Part shown: positions 49,814 to 62,877 of the stretch, piece after piece
Numbering within the stretch: position 1 is the stretch's first letter
How the letters are laid out: each line of letters opens with the position of its first letter
Assembly: GCA_022702705.1 (NCBI GenBank)
Contig: CM040432.1
Coordinates: forward strand, 50,990,540-51,054,539
DNA from: Papilionanthe hookeriana x Papilionanthe teres
Lineage: Eukaryota; Streptophyta; Magnoliopsida; Asparagales; Orchidaceae
Length of the DNA stretch: 64,000 nt
Direction of reading: 5' to 3'
The notes under the pieces: model-generated
Told to the model about the DNA's origin: nothing
Databases searched by the model: none
Seen by the model: only the letters and a program-made list of their open reading frames with translations
Made by a program: the position numbers and the translations under genes

Positions 49814-49829
49814 GAGCAAAGGTATGGAC
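49814..49829 (+). promoter_or_regulatory. Candidate 5' splice site in the LTR leader
   Basis: GAGCAAAG|GTATGGACT, GT at 49822-49823, about 0.4 kb after the TATA box. It is conserved in LTR-C (near 46400) and on the minus strand in LTR-A (near 24725). In LTR-B the matching site reads CTAAG|GTATGGATC (near 33415). GC-rich sequence precedes it and AU-rich sequence follows, as at plant exon-intron borders. Confidence 0.35.
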
Positions 49830-52800
49830 TCACTCTTCTTCCCGAGCTTACAGAGATTCTCTATTTAATTTGAGTCAATTTCAATACATGTTTACCGTAT
49901 GGATGTGTTTGTCTCCTCAAGACGAATCCATATAGCATAAGAACTCGAAAATCCATTGAGAATCGAGTGAGAAATTAGGGTTAGAAGGTTGACGGTCACG
50001 GGTGCACACCATTCATAGACGATGACTGGGAGCCGTCGGATCGAGCGTGTATCGAAGTGATGGTCTGGATCGAGCCGGACAGCGCGATGGTGCATGAACC
50101 GCGGGCCCTTGGAGCGCTAAGTCGGATGGCGGCGCCGAATCAGAAGACGACGCGTGGCCTTTCGGAGCTGCCGAGGATGGCGTGGCGCCGCGTGGATAAG
50201 TAGGAAATTAGGGTATTTTTGATTTATTTAATTCCCTAAACTTCAAAAATGCATAACTTTGTGTAGGAAAATCAGAAAAATAAAATAAAAATACCCTCTT
50301 GCTCAGTGAACAGAGGAGAATAATGTGGAAATAAAATCATGTAATTTCATTAAGTATTTTATTTTTAATTATTTATTTACTCTCTGCACTATTTCAATTC
50401 TCCATGCATGTATACAATTCACCATGGCATGAGACCATAGGAGCTTTAAGCCTCCGAATTTGGGAACATTCACCGAATTTTCCAAAGTCGAGGTCACCCC
50501 TATGAAGAGTTATTGATTTTTCAATTCTAGGTCACTATTCTGAGTATTTTAATTTCAATAATTAGCATATTGTGAAATAAATTCTAGGAAAATTTGGTGA
50601 TGTTTGTTATGATCACAGGACCCTAGGAAAAATAGTTTTTGAGTTAACTCACTTGTAATAACCCTAATCGGCTCGAACATCCAAAATGGAGCTTTAATTA
50701 ATTAGAGCTAATCATACATCAAATTGACATTAAATCAATTCTCCACTGACCTTTAGGATCAGAGGAACCCACCATAAAAGTTTGAAGTCAATTGGACTTG
50801 GTTAACCCTATCAAATGGGTTGATTAAGTCATTTAGCCAAAATTAAACTTCAAAAATTTATAACTTTCAAAATACTTCTAAAAAATTCACAAAATTGGTT
50901 TTGGAGCCTCTCTCATATCAGGGGAATTTAAGAAAATTAAAATTGCAATTTTCTAAAAAAGTTGATTTTTTGCATTATTTTAATATTTTTAATAATTAAA
51001 AAAATAATAAAAATCACAAAAATAATAAAATTCACCAAAATATCACATTTTGAATTTTAACCACTTAGGAACAAGCCCCATATTTTTCTTGAGTCTCTAT
51101 GATGAGATATTAAATTTTAAAGCCCTAAGGTAATTTTAAAATTAAAAAAAATGTATTTTCTAGCATTTCCACTAAAATAATTCTAATAAATCAAAGAAAA
51201 ATCAGAAAATTGTAAAAATTAGTTCTCTGGTTTCCTTGATATTAGAGAGATTTTTGAAAAATATAAAATTCATTTTTCAACCTTTATTTTATTTTTAAAT
51301 TAATTAATATTCCAAAACTCAAAATAATAATAATAAAAAGAATATACTTCAAAAAATCACCAAAATTGGTCCATGTGGTTCTCTGGTCATTAGGAATGTC
51401 CCATAATTTTTTTAAGGACAGAAACTTTCCCTTGGTCATATTATTAAATTTTCCTTCAAAATCCCTACTTTCCACCAAAAATAATTACATAAATAAATTA
51501 AATACAGAAAAATAACATTTTCTCCTCTAATGTCTTGATTGACATATGAGTGAAGTTACATAAAAATTTCAAATTCATTTAAGCTCAATTTAGTGAGTTA
51601 TGAAATTAGTAAGTTTAAAGGGCAAAATGGTAATTAAAATTTTAACCTATAATTAAAAATTTTAGGTTTAATTAAAATGAAAGAGTAAAATATTTGATCC
51701 TAATCTGATTTGGATGATTGAAATTTAAATAATTAAAGGGTAGAAACCTACCAAATAATTTAAAAATAATTAAAATAAACCTTAATTAAATAATTAATTA
51801 AATTTGGAAGAATAATGAAAAATTGGAATTATTAAAATAGGGATATTATTAGGAAGAGATTTGTTCTTTAATTTAAGAATCCCTAAATTAATCACCTCAA
51901 TAATATTTAATTCCTAATTAAAATGATAATCCAAATTCAAGATTTAAAATGCTAAAAGACTTAATCATTAAATTAAATTAAAGTTAAATTATTTAAATTA
52001 AATCCACTTAAAATTTCAATTAAATTAATACTTTAACAATTAAAATTAAATCATCTTTAAAACATAAAAAAATAAATAAAATATTAAATTAAAATTAAAA
52101 ATTAAATTAAATTAAAATTTAAAATAAATTAAAATCTAAAATAAAATTAAATTAAAATTTAATTAAAGTTTAAATTATATTAAATTAAATTAAATTAAAT
52201 TAAATCACATTAAATTAAATTAAATTAAAACATATTAAATTAAAATAAAAAATAAAATCAAGTTAAAATTAAAATTAAATTAAATTAAATTAAAATTAAA
52301 ACTAAACCAAATTAAATTAAATTAAAATTAAATTAGATTAAATTGAATTAAAAATAACATCACCTAAGACATAAAGAATTCAAAAATAAATCTAAAACAA
52401 CTCGAACACTATTCCAAACTTAAACCCATTAATTGAAATTAAATTAAATCATAAATCACTTGAACATTAATTTGCCCTCAAAAGCTCTTGTTGTCATAAC
52501 TCCTAAACGGAGTATTGAGTGAAGTGTTACTTCACTCATAGGATATTCAAATGTCCTAGTTCACTGAGCGAGATAACAAAACTTGAACTCCTGGATGATT
52601 AATTCATTTGTATAATTAAATTCTTTTGGACTTAAAATAATCCTAGAAGTATTGAAAAGATGTTTAAGATTCGTCTTAAGCACTTCCTCGATATGATAGG
52701 ATATTTATAAGAACAAATGAACTTAATTGTTCTTTGATGAAGAAAATTGTCCTTAAACCAAAACACAAGAACCTAGACGTCATAGGAGATGACTAGCTAT

Positions 52801-54438
52801 AGGATAACCCTTCCCTTAGCTTTACCTAGGAACTTGCTTTAAATGCTTAAATATTCTAAATTGTGTTTAAGTGCAGCTTGGGATGACGGGAAGACCCTCC
52901 AGGTACGCTTTTATTTTATTGCAATTTACTTATTGCAATTTACTTAATCACATCGCACTTACTTTTCTTGCATGATAAACAACTGTTGCATAAAAACCCA
53001 CACCTTTAGGATAGTCCCTAAAACTGAAACCAAAACTAAATTAAAAGTCATTACAAGATAAAATTCACCGTCACAACATTTCAAAATATAAAACAACTCA
53101 AAATTTAATCACAAACAGAACAACAAAACTACAACTACAACTAAATTAAAACGTCTTGTTGGATGATCGGGAATACCTCGGATGATGTAACCTACGTGTT
53201 GCTAACGGGATTTCCCACGGTCTAAATGAAAGTGTGGAACTCATTTAGTTGAGTTTAGCAAATTCATCTGGACTAAGTGAATCCGATAAAAATAACGATG
53301 CCGGAAGGATGGAACCGTGGGATCTTAACCGGTGTTGTTATAATCAACTTTAAGATTTGTTTTAATTAAAATATAAAAAAACACTTGGAAATTAAGACCT
53401 TCTCTGAACCAAAACATTTCTCTCATCTCCTTATTTATGACTTCTAAAACTAAACCTCTGCAACAACAAGGAGCTCGGAGCATGGTGGGCAGCACGGCCA
53501 TCGTCATCAGCAAAACCTGAGTCTACTTCAGCAAAACTTTCTTAGAATTAAATATCTAAACCATAGGACTTCGAGGTAGTTTGCTTAGTGCAACATAAAT
53601 CCTCAACTTTTTTGTTAGGCATTTGCATTGCAAATTAAGCCTTAACCGGTCTTAGGATTCCGAGGTAGTCGTCTGATACGACATAAACCCTCACATCTTC
53701 GAGGCTATTTGTGTGATCGCATCATACGAATATAAGTCCTAATTAATTAAAATTGGCAAGATCAAAATATTAAATAAACATTAGGGCTTTCCTAAATTCA
53801 AGCCAAACAATAGGATAGTCGGGAAATTACCGAAGTTCGCTTCGAATCTGTGATTTCTCCTACCTTTCTTCCTTCGAATTCCCAAAATAAAATGTTCCAA
53901 ATTTGATCCATTCCCTATTGAAATTCCAAAATTCAATCCCTTGAAAACTTAAACTTTGAAATTCTCGAGAGCGAACTACCGATTATTATCGAGAGTTTTC
54001 TTAGGTGATTCCCGTCACTTAAGATGTAATTAACTATAGGGGCTTGCCCTTATAGGGAATTTTAAGAACCCGGGTAATATAAACCCTGTTTAATGTTTTC
54101 ATATTAAGCAGGGGAACTTGTCGGCAAATAAAATGGTTTCGCAGACCAAACGGATGTCACAAACCTTCTAGTTTATTTAATCGAGCCCCACCATCAAACA
54201 GTGTGCCTATTCTTCGGAATGGACACACGTTTTGTGGTGCGGTGCTTGTTTATATAAACTATTTGAGATGTGAGATCAGTTTGATTTCATATCTTAAAAT
54301 TTTTAAAATTATTTTTTAAAATCAAAATACTACTTTCCAAATCATATATATATGTAATTTAAATTTAAAATTTGCCGACAATTTCTGTTAGGCGACCCCT
54401 TTTCAAAATAAAACACTTAACCTAAAAATATGCCGGCA

Positions 54439-56537
54439 ATAATTAAAATATTAAAAATCATAAAAATGTCACATTTTGACTCCTAATCATTTAGGAACAA
54501 ACCAAATATTTTTTCTAAGTCCCTAGGAAACCAACTTGCCCTTAAATACTTTAATTATTATAACTCTTAAATAGAGTATTAAGTGAGATGTCACTTCATT
54601 CATCAAAAAATCAAATACCCAAGTTCACTGAGCAAGAGACAAAGTTTAACCAAACTCCTGGATGATTAATTCACCTGTGCAACTAAATTTACCTGGACTC
54701 AAAATAATCCCAGAAGTATTGAAAAGATGTTTAGGACTTATCCTAAACACTTCCTCAATATGACGGGATGTTTTAGAAGAACAATTGAATTTAATTATTC
54801 TTTGATGAAGAAAATCATCCTTAAACCAAACCAAGAACCTAGACGTCATAGGAGATGACTAGTTATAGGATTAGGAATTTGGTAGACAACCAAAACCCTT
54901 CCCTTAGCTTTACCTAGGTTTCTGTTTAAATATTTAAATGAATTAACATTTGTTTTAAGTCCAACCTGGGATAACGGGAAGACCCTCTAGGTACGCTTTT
55001 ATTTTATTCCAATTTACTTTATTACAATTTACTTACATGCACTGTACTTTAATTTTCTTGCATGTTAAATAAGACTCGTTGCATGAAAACCAAAACCTTT
55101 AGGATAGTCCCTGAACCGAAACCAAAACTAAATTAAAAGTCATTACAAGATAAAATTCACAACCACAACATTCCAAAATATAAAACAACTCAAAATTTAA
55201 TCACAAACGTAATAACAAAACTACAATCGCAACTAAATTAAAACGTCTCGTCGAATGATCGGGAATACCTCGGATGATGTAACCCACGTGTTGCTAACGG
55301 GATTTCCCACGGTCTAAATGAAAGTGTGGAACTCATTCAGTTGAGTTTAGCAAATTCATCTGGACTAAGTGAATTTGATGAAAATAACGGTGCCGGGATG
55401 ACGGAACTGTGGGATCTTAATCGGCTCTGTTTAATCAACATTAAGATTTGTTTTAATTAAAACACTAAAGACATTTGGACTTTAAGATTTCTCTAAACCA
55501 AGACACTTCTCTCATCTCCTGATTTATGACTTCTAAAACTAAACCTTTGCAACAACAAGGAGCTTGGAGCATAGTGGACAGCACGACCATCGTCATCAGC
55601 AAAATTCGGATCTACTTCAGCAAAACTTTCTTAGAATTAAATAACAAGAACATAGGACTTCGAGGTAGTTTGCCTAGTGCAACATAAATCCTCAACTCTT
55701 CGTTAGGCATTTGCATAATTATGTTATGCAAATTAAGCCCTAACCGGTCTTAGGATTCAGAGGTAGTCGTTTGGTACGATATAAACCCTCACATCTTCGA
55801 GGTTATTTGTATGATTGTCATACAAATATAAGTCCTAATTAATTAAAATTTGCAGGATTGCAATATTAAATAAACTCTCAAATTGATGCCAAACAATAGG
55901 ATAGTTTGGGAAGTTGCTAAGATTCCTCTTGGATCCTTAGCTTCTCCTACTTTTCTTCCTTTAGACTCCTAAAAATAACTGTTCCAAATTTGATCCATTC
56001 CCTATTGAAATCTCCAAAATTCAATCCTTTGAAAACCTTAAACTTTGAAATTCTTGAGAGAAAAATCACTAATCATTATCGAGAGTTTTCTTAAATGATT
56101 CTCGTCATTTAAGATGTAATTAACTATAGGGGCTTGCCCTTATAGGGAACTTTAAGAACCTAGGTAATATAAACCCTGCTTAATTCATTTATGTTAAACA
56201 GGGGAACTTGTCGGCTTATAAAATTGGTTTGCAGACCAAACAGATGTCACAAATCTCCTAGTTTATTTAATCGAGCCCCATCATCAAGCAGTGTGTCTAT
56301 TCTTCGGGATAGATACACGGTTTGTGGTGCGTGTCTGTTTATATAAACTATTTGGGATGTGAGATCGGTTTGATTTCATATCTTAAAACTTTTAAACTTA
56401 AAATTACTTTCAAAATCAAATGTTATCTTTTAAACTATATATATATATTTAAATTAAATTTAAAATATGAATATTCACCGACAATTTCTGTAGCCGACCC
56501 CCTTTTTTAAAACACATAACCTAAAAATATGCCGACA
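54439..56537 (+). mobile_element. Tat LTR-C, second part
   Basis: It resumes with the ATAAT duplication and ends CCTAAAAATATGCCGACA. Compared with LTR-D it lacks about 1.4 kb, including the (TTTAA)n tract, with the deletion joint near 54530. At 56538 the sequence becomes Athila LTR. Confidence 0.9.
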
Positions 56538-58288
56538 TGTACAAGAAATGGCTTTTGGAGAAAAGGAAACAAAAATGGTGCAATTTGGAGCAAAAACAAG
56601 CAAAAAAAGTAAATTTTGGCCTGAAACATTTTGATAAGTCTTTTTTTGTTGAATCTCTTTTACATTTCTTACATATTTTTATGAAAGGTTGCTTTTATTC
56701 TTATTTTGTAGGGTTATCTGTTTGGAAAGCAATGCAACTAAACGGGGCGAATCGGAGCTGAAACGGAGCCAAACGAAATAAAACGATGGAGCTGCACACA
56801 GTAGGGCGCCAAACGACGCCCAATCCAGCGTCGGACTGCTCCAGAGTCCAGAAAACATGATAATATCATTGGAAATAGCGCCTGACAGCATCTAGACAGC
56901 GCCGAACCGCACCAGAAGCGATTATTGGCCATATACATAGAATATGGAAGCTTTTTGGAAGGTTTCTTCAAGCACCCCTTGGGAAATTCATCCCTACACT
57001 ATTTTAAAGCAAATTTGAAGCCAAATGGTGGTAAATGTTACGGAAAATGTGGAGAATGCTTAGAGATATTAGAATAGGAGTAGAAATGTAGATTTCTACC
57101 TTTTTGGAGAGAATAGTGAGAGGATTTTGAGAGAATTTGTAAGGGTTTGTACTAGCATTGAATGAATCAACATGAGACTTTATGGATGAGATTTTCATCT
57201 TTCTTTCAAGGGGAAAAAACCAAGTATTGTGTTTTTCATTATCTTATGATTTTGTAAACACTTATTTTGTGGATTTGCTTTGAAATGAGGTTTTCCGTTG
57301 TTTTTTCTTCATGCTTTGTGATGTCTTTCTCTTACTCTTTTTCTTCTTAGGAAATAGTGGCATAAGAAAATTATGTCGTTATTTTCCTTTTACTTTTCTT
57401 TTGCAATGAGTATGATTCATGTTTAGGATATTGAGATGCATGCTGGAAGATGTTTTAATTATAAATGTGATAATTTTTAATTGCGCTTCATTTAAATTAC
57501 AATAAGGGCCCGTTGTATTGTTAAAATTAGTTGTAATTGCATTGAACCGAGAGAGTGGTGTAATTCTCAACAAAATGAAACCACATTCAAATTCCACAGA
57601 TGCTGAAGTTCATGGGATTTGAGTGCAAAAAAATAGAGAAATATACTTTGATGGTCGTAGAATTGGAGATTTTAGGGTGACAGAATAAAATCCCTAATTT
57701 GGTCCTAGTGTTTGAAAACTAAAGCGATAGATAGCCTTCAGACGAAAAGAAGTGGGAGCTCTAGAGTGAGAGCCAGTATCGTCCTAGCCAAACCACGGAT
57801 TTAGGGACTAAACCTAGAATTAACCAATGTTTTTTATGCACTCGGAAGAGTGTAAAGAATAGGATTGCTCCTATTTGGCACATACAATATTTAATGCATC
57901 TCATTCCTTTACATTATCCAATTCATTATTTGAGAATAGTAGTTTTTATTATCTCAAAATTCTCCAAACCAACTTATCTAGAAAGGGTTATCTTTAGTAT
58001 TAATATTTTCCTTTAGGAGTAGTTATAAGTTATTTTAAAATATTTAGGAGTAGTTGGTAGATAAAACACAACTTATATCAACCTTCCAATCTAAAGTCTG
58101 ATAATAGTAGACTAGAATTTGACTAAGGACCTCTTACCTCGCTTCCCTGTAGAATCGATAAACGGGACTCCATTAGAGCCCTATATTACTTGATATGATA
58201 CGTATACTTGTGTTGGATCATTGTGACTTTATAAAAATTATTATATATCTCTTGTTCATAAATCCGTGCATATAAAAAAGTAGCATCA
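56538..58288 (+). mobile_element. Athila element 2, 5' LTR (left ~100 bp missing)
   Basis: From TACAAGAAATGGCTTTTGG it matches the 3' LTR from about 62981, and it ends TAGCATCA before the PBS. The first about 100 bases of the LTR are not here: the Tat element is inserted at this point. Confidence 0.9.
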
Positions 58289-58294
58289 AGTTTT

Positions 58295-58312
58295 TAGCTC
58301 CGTTGTCGGGGA
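58295..58312 (+). other. Athila element 2 primer-binding site
   Basis: TAGCTCCGTTGTCGGGGA, six bases after the LTR end; same position and form as in Athila 1, with two more changes from the Asp-type site. Confidence 0.8.
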
Positions 58313-58642
58313 AGCTTTGGTAAGAATTTTAAGAGAATTTTAGTTGAAGTAATTAGACTTGGAATAGGAAAACTTTAGTGTCGTAAAATTGTTTTTGTAT
58401 GAAAAGTGTTTTGTTGTATGAAAAAGTGTTTTGAAAAAACTATTTGTGTGAAAAATAAGTTGTTTGTGAAAATATTTTGTTGTGTTGATTATATTTTTTA
58501 TTTTATTTGTTTTATTTTTAATGTATTGCTTGTTTCATTACGTATGAAAAATAAAGAATCTGTAGGACTTGTGCCTTATGGTTCCGAGTTAGAAAAATAG
58601 AAGAAAATTAAAAAAAAACATAAAGGACTTGAAAAACTAGAA

Positions 58643-59649
58643 ATGAAAATGGAAAACATTCAAAATAATAACTTGGAAAATCATCATAAATCATTGAGGG
58701 ATTATGTAAAATCCTATGATAGATGTAATTCACTTAAGTATGCTAAACCTTGTCGTAGAAGCTGACTCCTTTGAACTAAATCCAACGATTATCCAACTTG
58801 TGCAGAACAACCTGTTTGGGGGAAATCCTTTGGAAGATCTCTATTTACACTTATCTAGTTTTCTAGAACTTTGTACGACATTTCATTATAACGGCATGTC
58901 AGACGATGTTGTTAAGCTAAAGTTTTTATCTTTCTCACTAAGGGATAAGACTAAAATGTGGTTATACTCATTAGCACCTAGTTCTATTAAAAATTGGGAG
59001 GAGTTAACTCAAAAATTCCTAGTTAAGTAATTTCTACCTTCAAAGACTACTAAACTTAGAAACAATATTATCTCATTTTGTCAGTATGAGGAGGAATCAA
59101 AATACGAAGCCTGTGAAAGATTTAAGGAACTCCTAAGAAAGTGTCTACATCATGCTTTACCAGATTGGTTAATCATTCAAACTTTTATAATGGGTTAGTA
59201 GGATCCCTTAGGTCTATTATTGATGTTGTTGTCAGTGGTTCATTAATGTCAAAATCATTTGATGAAACATATACATTAATGAAGAAATGACTACAAATGA
59301 ATTTAAATGGCCCTCTGCAAGGGTAAATCATAAAAAGGTAGCTAGTGTTCAGGATACAGATGTGATTGCAATTCTTACTTCTCAAGTTGCTATAATATCA
59401 AGGAAATTAGACCAAATTGGAATGAATCAGCCTCAATTTACTCCTGTAAGTGAGGAAAGTTCATTAGGGCGTATGATTGATTCCAAATTTTTATATGAGA
59501 CTTTAAATACCATAAACAACACGTGTTCTAACTTTTACAACCCAGGTTGGAAGAAATATCCTAATTTTAACTGGAATCACACTACTGAGGGTGGAAACCA
59601 ACAATGGGAAAATAATCATGCAAATCTAAATGGAAGTTGGAAAAATTAG
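58643..59649 (+). pseudogene. gag: Athila element 2 gag, frameshifted
   Basis: Motifs parallel Athila 1: SLRDYV, DSFELNPTIIQLVQNN, LRDKTKMWLYSLAPSS, then in other frames CHHALPDWLI-like text, SLMSKSFDETYTLM, and 59287-59649 with NEFKWPSARV and FYNPGWKKYPNFNWN typical of the Athila gag C-terminal part. A TAA at 59028-59030 and frame changes near 59180 and 59290 break it. Confidence 0.85.
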
Positions 59650-60068
59650 GGGAACACAAGCTATAGACCTTCATATCCACTGGAATCTAAAATGATCAAC
59701 AATTTAAGGATAAGAAGATGTTTATAAATGAAGTGGTGTTGCATATGGGATACCAGTTGTAAAGTTAATATGCTGCAATTAGAAACATAGAGAATCAACT
59801 TTGAAAAATTGCTAATTCACTTAGCAATATACCCCATGGAACACTTCCTGGTAACACTGAGATCAAACCTAAAGAGAACAATAATGATCCAGCTGAGAGA
59901 AAAGATGATGATTGCTTTTAGATGGATGAAATTGATTATCTAAGTAAAGACCATTTCAAAAAAAGTTTTGAAAGTAAGGTAACAGATGAGATCGAAATGG
60001 AAATTCATGATGAGTTGAAAATGTTATCTAAAGAAGACTGTATGTATGTTCAATAAAGGTTTGAAATC

Positions 60069-60775
60069 ATGGATGCTACCAAAAATAGTGAATGTTTAAT
60101 TCCATTTGTTGAAAAATCTCATGAACTTAAGATGGATGTACCCCATACAATTTTAAAGCCTACATATTTAGGGAATTCATCTACACTACCAGTCTTTATA
60201 TCTTTAGATTCGACTCAATCACAAGAAAAACCTGAATTGAATGATAAATAAGATAAAGTTATCAAACTAAAACTTGGAAGAAAATTTGAGGATATATTTC
60301 AGAAGAACTTTGAGTTGAGGAAAGAGGATAAGGATATTAAAAGACCATTGGAAGAAATTCCTAAGGAATTAGAAAACCCTATTTCCTCAACTAAGATAGA
60401 TATAGAAAGATCACCTCTATCATTTAATAGTTATCAAGGGGAAGAATTGGAAGATACTTGAAACAAAAGAGTAATATAGAAGAATTTGATCCTGAATCTG
60501 AATTAAGTAGAGAGAATTTGATCCAAACTTTGGGAGATGATGAATTATCATATAAAGATCCATTTCTTATAAATTTCAAGGATGATATTAATATGCAAAT
60601 TTCAGAAAATCAATAGAAGAATATTGGATCTAGTAAGAAATATAAGGAACAATGATATAAATCAATCTGAAAAGGAAGAGCTGAATGAAAAATTAAAATT
60701 TGAAGATTTTGTAAGAATCCCTGGATTAGAAGAAGATTGGGCGATTGATCGAGAATTACTTAATTGAAATTTTGA
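60069..60775 (+). pseudogene. Athila element 2 pol remnant (protease-to-RT linker) and unassigned tail
   Basis: 60069-60251 contains YLGNSSTLPVFISLDSTQSQ, the type of linker found just before the RT in Athila. The following 500 bases have Glu/Lys-rich broken frames, and the RT, RNase H and integrase motifs are absent. The element is thus probably non-autonomous or internally deleted. Confidence 0.5.
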
Positions 60776-60805
60776 TATATGAGGAATCATTTGTCGGGCT
60801 AACGA

Positions 60806-60842
60806 CGTTAAAGCAAGCACTTTATGGGAGGCAACCCATAGT
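60806..60842 (+). other. Athila-type GGGAGGCAACCC motif
   Basis: ACGTTAAAGCAAGCACTTTATGGGAGGCAACCCATA resembles a short block commonly found in Athila elements after the pol region. It supports the view that the missing pol was deleted just before this point. Confidence 0.45.
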
Positions 60843-62877
60843 TATCAATGTGCTTTATTTAGTATTCTTAAGAGTCATGATTGTAGTGTTGTGTTGTGTT
60901 CCTTTAGTGTGGATTGATCAGCTTGATTAATGGTCCGTGAATTTTTGGATTGTTAGTGGATTGAGTTGATCTTTATGCGTGATAAGTTTGATTGTTGTTG
61001 GTAGATGTTTGGATTTTTAGTAGTTTAATTTGATCTTTGTGTGTCATAAGGGAGGTGATTCCTTAACTTCTTATTACGGTTATACTTGTTTGTTCTTATG
61101 TAGTAGTTGGATTGACGAGTCCACTACAACTTGGGTCTTACTCTGACTTGAGTTTTACAAGAGATATCATGAAGTTGAACAATGACAGATCCATCTCAAT
61201 TTTGTTACTTCCTTTTCCTAACTTTATTTTCATTTGATAGGAGTCGCAAACCTATTTGATGAACAATATTAGGATGATCTTACACTACAATTTATAATAT
61301 TAGAGGTGCTTAATTAAGGGGATTAGATGATGCCTGAGGTTGGTGCACGTAAACTAATATATCAGGAATAATCTTATCTTTGGGATTATAATCTGTAAAA
61401 TCATTTAAAAAGTACCTAATTTATTAGTGTAGTGACTCCGTTAGAAATTGGAGGTAATTAGTGAGATGCGATAAGTTAAAGGATAAATTAAACTCATTTA
61501 TTATGTGTGTTTGTGTTTGTGTTACAATTTTATATAAGATTTGAAGAACAATTTTATATTCCCATGCTGATACTTATTGTGATAGTAAACATTTATTTAG
61601 TGAATTTCATTATGACATGCTTAGTTGAGATTTATTTTCTACTGTATATTGTTCTGTCCTAATTAATACTTGTAGATGTTTTTGATAGACATTTGTGGTA
61701 GATATAATTTCTAAACTATTTTTTCTTCCTGCTTATATTTTCTGTACTGAATGTTATATATGTTAAAAATTAAGTTTGGGGGTAGGAAGAAAATAAAATT
61801 TTAAAGTGAGAACACTTCCTTTAAGTTTAATATTATTGCAATTATGTTTTAGGCTAGATCTACTTTCTCCTACAGTCATTCTATCCTAATTGTACATGTA
61901 TATAAATTTGATAGGATGTTGTAGAGTAAGTAGATTCAACCTTTACTTTTTCTTCCTACTACATTTTATGGAATTAATTGCAAAATAGTTAAAAATTTAA
62001 GTTTGGGGAAGGGAAAGAATTAACTGTTAGTTCTTCTCATTTAAAAGTATTTTCAAAATTATTAACAAGATTTCCTGTGATAGAACTCAATTTCAGATAA
62101 CTGTATTTTGATTTTATTTGAGTACTTTAGTGGACTTGAATGAAAGTTTTTGGTAATGAAAAGTAATTTTGTAAGATAAGATATTTGGTATAAGAGAATA
62201 AGACTATAGTTAACTATTCAAAGTAAGAAAAGCTGTATGTTTGAAACATTAAGAATCTTAAAACTTTATGTGAAAGGAAAGGATTGAGACACTATGATGA
62301 ATCAATAATAAACTAAAAAAATGCCTATAAGGTAAACGATTGTGGTAAGTTCTAAATTTAGGGTGAGAAGGGTGAAGTTCAAAATTATTAAAGGCTATTC
62401 AGATATAATTATCCTCACTTGAAAAAGCAAAAAAAGAAAAAAAGAGAAAAAGAAGAAAAAGAAAAGAAAATGTGAGGAGAAGTCTGAGGAGATGCCTAAT
62501 AAAAAATTGGTTTCACTTGGATCTACCTAAAGGGGAGAACTTAATTACTTTCCTGAACTTATATGTATGGCCTAGCATCTTTACTAGTAGTGTTCTCATC
62601 AACTTCTTTTCATGTAATCCTTTTATGTATCAATAGGACAATCTACAGTCATTTTTGAATTGAATAGAAGGCTAGAACTCTTAGACTTGATGACTAGACA
62701 ACCTTACACCTACAAAATTTACTTGAATTATTCAAAGATGTTTCTGAAAATTTTACTACTGTATTTATCTAAGTTAAAATCATGACATTCTAGAAAGAAA
62801 GTTCATTACAGTGGATCATTATTTTATGTATTAACTAAATTACTTGAGGACAAGTAGTAGTTAAGTTTGTGGGATCT
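60843..62877 (+). other. Athila element 2, 3' untranslated region with repeated PPT-like tracts
   Basis: No supported ORF. Purine-rich AAGTTTGGGGGTAGGAAG (61772) and AAGTTTGGGGAAGGGAAAG (61998), then AAGTTTGTGGGATCT (62863) just before the LTR. A 44-base A/G-only run lies at about 62427-62470. Confidence 0.55.

Larger units (their letters stand above)
47029..54438 (+). mobile_element. Tat solo LTR-D, 7410 bp, nested in LTR-C
   Basis: It runs TGTTGACCTCATTTTCG...CCTAAAAATATGCCGGCA and is flanked by ATAAT on both sides (47024-47028 and 54439-54443). The flanks join into continuous LTR-C sequence (AATAATTAAAA block). Therefore a complete solo LTR inserted in another LTR of the same family and orientation. 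The order inside is that of LTR-A and LTR-B, inverted. Confidence 0.93.
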
